The translations under genes were made by a program, and so were the position numbers. Shown here one piece after another: positions 4,690 through 8,504 of a DNA stretch of 8,504 nucleotides (position 1 is the stretch's first letter; each line of letters starts with the position of its first letter). Below the pieces are notes generated by a model. The model did not search any database. It worked only from the letters and a program-made list of their open reading frames with translations, and was not told where the DNA came from. Location: contig JBIOYL010000303.1 of the NCBI GenBank assembly GCA_044870185.1, positions 1-8,504 on the forward strand, in the 5' to 3' direction. This stretch comes from JBIOYL01 sp044870185 (lineage in GTDB: Bacteria > Actinomycetota > CALGFH01).

Positions 4690-5457
4690 TTAGGTGATGT
4701 CGCGGCGGACGACCAGCCGCGTGCCGACCAGCGCCAACGCCAGCGCGTAGCCGGCCAGCAGCAGCGTCCCGGCCAACCGGGAGAGGTGGGCGCCACCCGG
4801 GTTGGTGAGCGCGGCCGCGGCGGCGCTGGGCAGCCACTTGCCGAGGCTGGGGGCGTGCAGCAGGCTCATGAGCAGGCCCTCGACCACCGCAACCCAGACC
4901 AGCGTGCCGACCAGTGCCGCCACCTGGTTGCGGACCAGGGCGCCGACGCCCACGCCGACCAGCCCGCACAGCCCAGCCGCGAGCACGGCTCCGAGCAGGA
5001 CGTGGGCCACCGCCCAGACGATCCGGGCGTCCAGCAACGAGGGCGTTACGCCTTTGGCGGCCAGCCATCCCGCCGCCACGGCCGCGGTGACGGTCAGGGT
5101 GGCCAGCGCCAGGGCGATGCCGGCCAGGGGGTAGGCGACCAGCTTGGCTGCCACCACCCGCCCGCGGTCGGGGGTGACCAGGAAGGTCTGGGTGACGGTG
5201 TGGTGGCGGAACTCCCCGGTCATGCCCAGGATGCCCAGCAGCAGCGCCGCGCCGGCCAGCAGCGTGGTCGGGGCGGCGACGAACGCGGGGAAGCTGTAGG
5301 CCGACAGCGGGGGGCCGCCTTGGCGGTCGGTGGCGTTGGCGGCGACGGCGTTGGCGGCGACGGTGAGGACCGCGAACGCGGCCATGGCAGCGGCCAGGCC
5401 GTAGACCAGGCGGGTGGTGCGCAGCTTGGCCAGCTCGGCGCGGACAAGACGGGTCAT
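4690..5457 (-). CDS. ABC-2 type transporter permease
   Basis: The product is 255 residues and forms the membrane half of an exporter with the ATPase encoded just upstream. It starts MTRLVRAELAKLRTTRLVYG, the typical cytoplasmic start of this permease class. About six hydrophobic helices follow, near 17-37, 58-79, 104-130, 148-174, 176-200 and 229-249. The loop TGEFRHHTVTQTFLVTP (80-96) is the conserved cytoplasmic segment seen in ABC-2 permeases beside such ATPases. The C-terminus is VRRDIT. A clear AAGGAGG (5464-5470) lies 6 bases before the ATG, which also overlaps the ATPase stop (ATGA), so the subunits should be made in a balanced ratio. The substrate cannot be read from sequence; drugs, peptides or lipids are usual for the class. 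The gene ends at a strong hairpin. Confidence 0.9.
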   Translation of the reverse strand: MTRLVRAELAKLRTTRLVYGLAAAMAAFAVLTVAANAVAANATDRQGGPPLSAYSFPAFVAAPTTLLAGAALLLGILGMTGEFRHHTVTQTFLVTPDRGRVVAAKLVAYPLAGIALALATLTVTAAVAAGWLAAKGVTPSLLDARIVWAVAHVLLGAVLAAGLCGLVGVGVGALVRNQVAALVGTLVWVAVVEGLLMSLLHAPSLGKWLPSAAAAALTNPGGAHLSRLAGTLLLAGYALALALVGTRLVVRRDIT

Positions 5458-6353
5458 GGGTGGCCTCCTTGCTGGCTGGTGAGCTGGAGGAAAACGTCCT
5501 CAAGGTTGGAGCGCTCGGCACGCATCTCATAGATGACGACGCCGGCCGCCGCCGCCGTCCGGCCGACGGCTTCGGTGGTGGTGCCGACCGCGACCAGCTG
5601 GTCGCCGCCGTCCGGGTCGACCTGGATGCCCTGGGCGGCCAGCAGGGGCCGCAGGGTCTCGGCCTGGGGGGTGCGGACCCGCACCAGCTGCTCGGTGCGG
5701 GCGGTCAGCGCCGCCAGGGTGGACTGGGTGACCAGCCGCCCGCGGGCGATGATCACCACCTGGTCGACGGTCTGGGCGACCTCGGCGAGCACGTGGCTGG
5801 AGACCAGCACGGTGCGGCCCTGGTCGGCCAGGTGGCGCAGCAGCCCGCGCAGCCAGTGGACACCTTCGGGGTCCAGGCCGTTGGCGGGCTCGTCCAGGAT
5901 CAGCACCTGGGGGTCGCCGAGCAGGGCGGTGGCCAGCCCGAGCCGCTGGCGCATGCCGAGCGAGAAGCCGCCCACCCGCCGGCGGGCCGCCTCGGCCAGG
6001 CCAACCTGCGCCAGGACCGCGTCGGCCCGCGCGAAGGGCAGGCCGGCGGCGGTGGCGACCACCCGCAGGTGGTTGCGGGCGCTGCGGCCGGGATGGAAGC
6101 TGGACGCCTCCAGCACCGCGCCGACGTGGCGGACCGGATCGGCCAGCGCCCGGTAGGGCCGACCGTCGATGCTGGCCGTCCCACTGGTGGGGGTGACCAG
6201 CCCCAGCAGCGTCCGCAGGGTGGTGGTCTTGCCGGCGCCGTTGGGTCCGAGGAACCCGACCACCGTGCCCTGGTCGACCTCGAAGCTGAGGTCGTCGACG
6301 GCGAGCACGTCGCCGAAGCGCTTGGTGAGTCCCTCGATGGTGATGACAGCCAT
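5454..6353 (-). CDS. ABC transporter ATP-binding protein
   Basis: The product is 299 residues from ATG 6353, preceded by a GGAGGAGGAGG run. An upstream ATG at 6386 would add 11 residues lying over this Shine-Dalgarno run, so it is rejected. Motifs are Walker A GPNGAGKTT (36-44), signature SLGMRQR (131-137), Walker B LILDEP (151-156, D154 and E155), D-loop GLDPEG (159-164) and switch His187 in SSHVLAEV. The usual Q-loop glutamine appears to be replaced by Glu82 (VGAVLEASSFHPGRSARNHL). This variant is familiar, as I recall, from BcrA-like exporters. The C-terminal 90 residues end in SNLEDVFLQLT, as in DrrA/BcrA-type ATPases. The ATPase presumably pairs with the overlapping permease for efflux. 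The gene lies downstream of the two-component pair with a 277-base gap, so it probably has its own promoter. Confidence 0.95.
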   Translation of the reverse strand: MAVITIEGLTKRFGDVLAVDDLSFEVDQGTVVGFLGPNGAGKTTTLRTLLGLVTPTSGTASIDGRPYRALADPVRHVGAVLEASSFHPGRSARNHLRVVATAAGLPFARADAVLAQVGLAEAARRRVGGFSLGMRQRLGLATALLGDPQVLILDEPANGLDPEGVHWLRGLLRHLADQGRTVLVSSHVLAEVAQTVDQVVIIARGRLVTQSTLAALTARTEQLVRVRTPQAETLRPLLAAQGIQVDPDGGDQLVAVGTTTEAVGRTAAAAGVVIYEMRAERSNLEDVFLQLTSQQGGHP

Positions 6354-6399
6354 AGCCTCCTCCTCCGCCCCCGCCGGCCTGCTCATCGAGGCCGGTCAC

Positions 6400-6423
6400 G
6401 TCGAGGGCGCTGGACGCCTCGAC
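6400..6423. promoter_or_regulatory. 7-bp inverted repeat upstream of the ABC genes
   Basis: GTCGAGG (6400-6406) and CCTCGAC (6417-6423) enclose ten bases and lie 47 bases upstream of the ATPase start. On the minus strand TACCGT (complement of 6422-6427) overlaps one arm and fits a TAnnnT -10 element, though no good -35 is present. The repeat may be an operator or a leader hairpin. Confidence 0.4.
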
Positions 6424-6448
6424 GGTACGAAGTTGGGCCGCTGGCGTC

Positions 6449-6494
6449 GTCGGCCCCCAGCCGACAGTTGCGTGTCGGCCCCCAGGCGTACGCC
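6449..6494. promoter_or_regulatory. Candidate response-regulator operator for the ABC genes
   Basis: The 12-mer GTCGGCCCCCAG occurs perfectly at 6449-6460 and 6474-6485, 25 bases apart. Between them CCGACA (6461-6466) and TGTCGG (6473-6478) form an inverted repeat, and the palindrome GGCGTACGCC (6485-6494) abuts. This lies about 100 to 140 bases upstream of the ATPase start and in no gene. LuxR/NarL-type regulators bind repeats of this scale, so it is the best candidate for the site by which the adjacent regulator controls the exporter. The link is inferred. Confidence 0.5.
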
Positions 6495-6577
6495 AAGCAC
6501 CAACGTCAACTCACGGCGAGTCGCAACACTCCCGTGCGCAGCCGGACAGCGGCAGTGGCGAACGCCGTCGAGCTCCA

Positions 6578-6608
6578 GCCGGCCTCGGCGACGACCACCA
6601 CGGCCGGC
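6578..6608 (-). terminator. Weak hairpin after the response regulator gene
   Basis: GCCGGCC (6578-6584) pairs with GGCCGGC (6602-6608) over a 17-base loop, 22 bases beyond the regulator stop. The loop is long and there is no T-run, so termination would be partial at best. Confidence 0.3.
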
Positions 6609-6630
6609 CTTCGCCGCCGGACACGAACGC

Positions 6631-7299
6631 TCAGCGGGCGCCGGGCGTCACCAGGCCGGTCTCGTAGGCGATCGCCACCAGCTGAGCCCGGTCGCGAGCA
6701 CCCAGCTTGGCCAGCATCCGGCTCACATACGTCTTGGAGGTGGCCGCGCTGACCACCAGCCGCGCGGCGATCTCGGCGTTGGACAGGCCCCGGGCGACCA
6801 GGCCCAACACCTCCCGCTCCCGCTCGGTGAGCGCCTCCAACGCGGCGGGAGCAACCCGAGCGGGGTCGGGCCGGCGGGCGAACTCGGCGATCAGCCGGCG
6901 GGTGATGCCCGGGGCCAGCAGGGCATCACCGGCAGCGACCACCCGGATGGCGGCCAGCAGGTCGGCGGGCGGGGTGTCCTTGAGCAGGAACCCACTGGCG
7001 CCCGCCCGCAGCGCCTGGTAGACGTATTCGTCCAGGTCGAAGGTGGTCAGCATCAGGACGCGCACCCCGGCGAGGAGCTCGTCGGCGGCGATGCGCCTGG
7101 TCGCCTCCAGGCCGTCCATCCTCGGCATGCGGATGTCCATCAGGACCACCTGGGGCCGCTCGCGGCGGGCCAGCTCCACCGCCTGGGCGCCGTCGACCGC
7201 TTCGCCGACCACCTCCAGGTCGGCCGCCGAGTCGACCAGCAGCCGGAATCCCGCCCGCACCAGGGTCTGGTCGTCGGCCACCAGCACCCGGATGCTCAT
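6631..7299 (-). CDS. Two-component response regulator, NarL/FixJ (LuxR) type
   Basis: The product is 222 residues with an N-terminal receiver domain and a C-terminal LuxR-type helix-turn-helix. The acidic pocket is D9-D10, the phosphoacceptor is D55 (VVLMDIRMPRMDG), with T85 and K107 (GFLLKDTP) as the other conserved switch residues. The output domain begins at LTEREREVLGLVARGLSNAEIA (about 157-178). The recognition region reads SAATSKTYVSRMLAKLG where TVKTHVSRILAKLG is usual, so Ser188 and Tyr191 replace Val and His. Its ATG overlaps the kinase stop as ATGA, so both proteins are coupled. Phosphorylated by the adjacent kinase, it should control transcription, most likely of the ABC genes downstream. 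Confidence 0.95.
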   Translation of the reverse strand: MSIRVLVADDQTLVRAGFRLLVDSAADLEVVGEAVDGAQAVELARRERPQVVLMDIRMPRMDGLEATRRIAADELLAGVRVLMLTTFDLDEYVYQALRAGASGFLLKDTPPADLLAAIRVVAAGDALLAPGITRRLIAEFARRPDPARVAPAALEALTEREREVLGLVARGLSNAEIAARLVVSAATSKTYVSRMLAKLGARDRAQLVAIAYETGLVTPGAR

Positions 7300-8483
7300 G
7301 GCTGGTCCGCCGCCAACGGCAGTCTGGCGACCACCCGGAAGCCACCGCCCGGCCGAGGACCGGCCTCCAGGTCGCCGCCGAACGCGGCCACCCGCTCGCG
7401 CATGCCGATCAGGCCGTGGCCGACCCTCGCTTGGCCGTCGCCGGTCGGCGCCGCGAGGCCCTGGCCGTCGTCGGTGACCTCCACTGTGACGTCCTGGTCG
7501 TGGTAGCCGACGGTGACCTGGGCGCGGGCCGGGCCGGCGTGCTTGACCACGTTGGTCAGCGCCTCCTGCACGATCCGGTAGGCCGACAGGTCGACCCCGG
7601 CCGGCAGCGGCGAGGGCGTGCCCTCCACCCGCAGCCGCACTCCCAGGCCTGCCTTGGCCACCTCGGCCAGCAGGGCGTCCAGGTCGGCCAGGCCCGGCAC
7701 GGGCGCCAGGCTGCCTTGGGGTTCGCCCTCCTGGCGCAGCACCCCCAGCAGCCGCCGCAGCTCGGTCAGGGCCGCCCGGCTGGTGGCCTCGATGGCCGCC
7801 AAGGCCTTGGCGGCCTCCTCGGGCTGGGTGTTGGCGACGTGGGCGCCGACCCCTGACTGGACCGCGATCACGCTGATGCTGTGGGCGACCACGTCGTGCA
7901 GCTCGCGCGCCAGGCGCAGGCGTTCCTCGGCCACTGCCTGGCGGGCCAGCTCCGCGCGGGCCCGCTCCAGCTCGGCGGTCCGCTCCAGCCGGGCGGTGTA
8001 GGCGCGACGGACACCGACGAAGTGGCCCAGCAGCCATGCGGCGGCAATGACCAGCGCGTTGGTGACGACCGTCGGCGCGTGGAACCTGCCCGGGGTGAGC
8101 TGGACGGCCGCCGAGCCGAGCTCCGCGGCGGCCAGGCCGGCCAGCGAGACCCACCGGCCGCCGTAGGCTGCTACGGAATAGACCGCCACCAGGATGACCA
8201 GCACGAGAATCTCCGGCGGCAGGCCAAGGGCGGCGACCGCCAGCCCGCTGGCCACACTGGCGGCAAGCACGGCCCCGGGGAACCGCCGCCGCGCCGCCAG
8301 CGGCAAGGTGTGCAGCAGCGCCAGCGCATACGCCAAGGCGAGCGTGCCGCGCGGCAGCCCCCTGATCACCGGGTTTTCAACAAAGACGGCCGTGCTCAGG
8401 CCGGCAGCCACCAGCGCCAGCCCGCTGTCGAACAGCCAGGCGCTGGCCGGTAGCCGTCGCGACCCGCTGGCCCGCTGCTTCAT
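7296..8483 (-). CDS. Sensor histidine kinase, HisKA_3 (DesK/NarX-like) type
   Basis: The product is 395 residues. The N-terminal half is a compact membrane sensor with hydrophobic segments near 16-36, 48-66, 69-88, 91-107, 111-128 and 138-156 and almost no extracytoplasmic domain, so it probably senses a signal in or at the membrane. A short coiled coil (ERTAELERARAELARQAVAEE) leads into the dimerisation/phosphoacceptor helix RLRLARELHDVVAHSISVIA, with H196 as the phosphorylation site. The ATPase domain has an N-box (IVQEALTNVVKHA, 304-316), G1 VTDDGQGL (336-343) and G2 GHGLIGMRERV (355-365). The start ATG is supported by a -10 element six bases upstream and the absence of a Shine-Dalgarno sequence. 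It forms an operon with the overlapping response regulator. Such pairs beside ABC exporters often respond to antibiotics or envelope stress, but the signal here is unknown. Confidence 0.95.
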   Translation of the reverse strand: MKQRASGSRRLPASAWLFDSGLALVAAGLSTAVFVENPVIRGLPRGTLALAYALALLHTLPLAARRRFPGAVLAASVASGLAVAALGLPPEILVLVILVAVYSVAAYGGRWVSLAGLAAAELGSAAVQLTPGRFHAPTVVTNALVIAAAWLLGHFVGVRRAYTARLERTAELERARAELARQAVAEERLRLARELHDVVAHSISVIAVQSGVGAHVANTQPEEAAKALAAIEATSRAALTELRRLLGVLRQEGEPQGSLAPVPGLADLDALLAEVAKAGLGVRLRVEGTPSPLPAGVDLSAYRIVQEALTNVVKHAGPARAQVTVGYHDQDVTVEVTDDGQGLAAPTGDGQARVGHGLIGMRERVAAFGGDLEAGPRPGGGFRVVARLPLAADQP

Positions 8484-8489
8484 GGTCTG

Positions 8490-8495
8490 ACGCTA
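8490..8495 (-). promoter_or_regulatory. -10 element for a leaderless kinase transcript
   Basis: On the minus strand TAGCGT (TAnnnT) ends six bases before ATG 8483, with CAGACC between and no purine-rich ribosome-binding site. This is the arrangement of actinobacterial leaderless mRNAs, where transcription starts at the A of ATG. The -35 region falls outside the window. Confidence 0.5.
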
Positions 8496-8504
8496 CCGCG
8501 ACCG

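Noticed and set aside
4684..5532. Long plus-strand frame rich in Gln, Gly and Asp opposite the ABC permease
   Set aside because: Shadow of the permease in GC-rich DNA; low-complexity composition, while the minus frame has clear membrane helices and family motifs.
5460..6752. 430-codon plus-strand frame across the ATPase gene
   Set aside because: Antisense shadow; the minus strand carries every ABC ATPase motif, and this frame is repetitive GGDQ-type sequence.
6169..7506. 445-codon plus-strand frame across the response regulator
   Set aside because: Antisense shadow spanning two real genes and an intergenic region; no recognisable domain.
1..8504. CRISPR array
   Set aside because: No regularly spaced short repeats with unique spacers; the three repeats found are long, diverged and far apart.

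Overview
The window is GC-rich with actinobacterial traits: GTG/TTG-type starts, 4-base ATGA gene overlaps, a likely leaderless transcript and a GC-rich hairpin terminator without a U-tract. It looks like chromosomal DNA of a high-GC actinobacterium or a related uncultured lineage. The species cannot be told from the sequence.

Layout. (1) 1-802, minus: the N-terminal two thirds of a frameshifted IS630-type transposase, cut by the window edge. (2) 803-1323: noncoding DNA with two core-like inverted repeats. (3) 1324-2318, plus: a promoter, a possible 12-codon leader ORF, and three tightly overlapping small genes (a small toxin-like protein, an acidic partner and a DUF6941-type protein). (4) 2319-2596: noncoding DNA with a repeat. 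(5) 2597-4080, plus: two translationally coupled genes of unknown function, the second cysteine-rich. (6) 4081-4689: noncoding DNA with another copy of the repeat and a terminator. (7) 4690-8483, minus: histidine kinase, response regulator, ABC ATPase and ABC-2 permease. The kinase/regulator and ATPase/permease pairs each overlap by 4 bases. The intergenic region between the pairs carries direct and inverted repeats that could be the regulator's operator. This is a classic two-component-controlled exporter locus.

The most unusual signal is a diverged noncoding module present three times in the same orientation: about 880-1022, 2432-2568 and 4405-4541. The last two align without gaps over 137 bases at an offset of 1973 (97 identities by hand count). 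The first aligns without gaps from its core to its arm motif at an offset of 1546, but is much weaker. Each copy has a tandem about 10-bp motif (GGAATGACCA-like, 12-bp period) at one end. At the other end, at exactly the same aligned position, each has a different 7-mer that reads on the minus strand as a tRNA anticodon loop: CTACGGA, CTCATAA and CTTCTAA. I interpret these as attachment-site remnants of related tyrosine recombinases that cross over in tRNA anticodon loops, with a different target tRNA for each copy. The two small gene groups (1324-2318 and 2597-4080) each sit between two such modules, so the region may be a set of stacked or decayed integrative cassettes. No integrase gene is visible.
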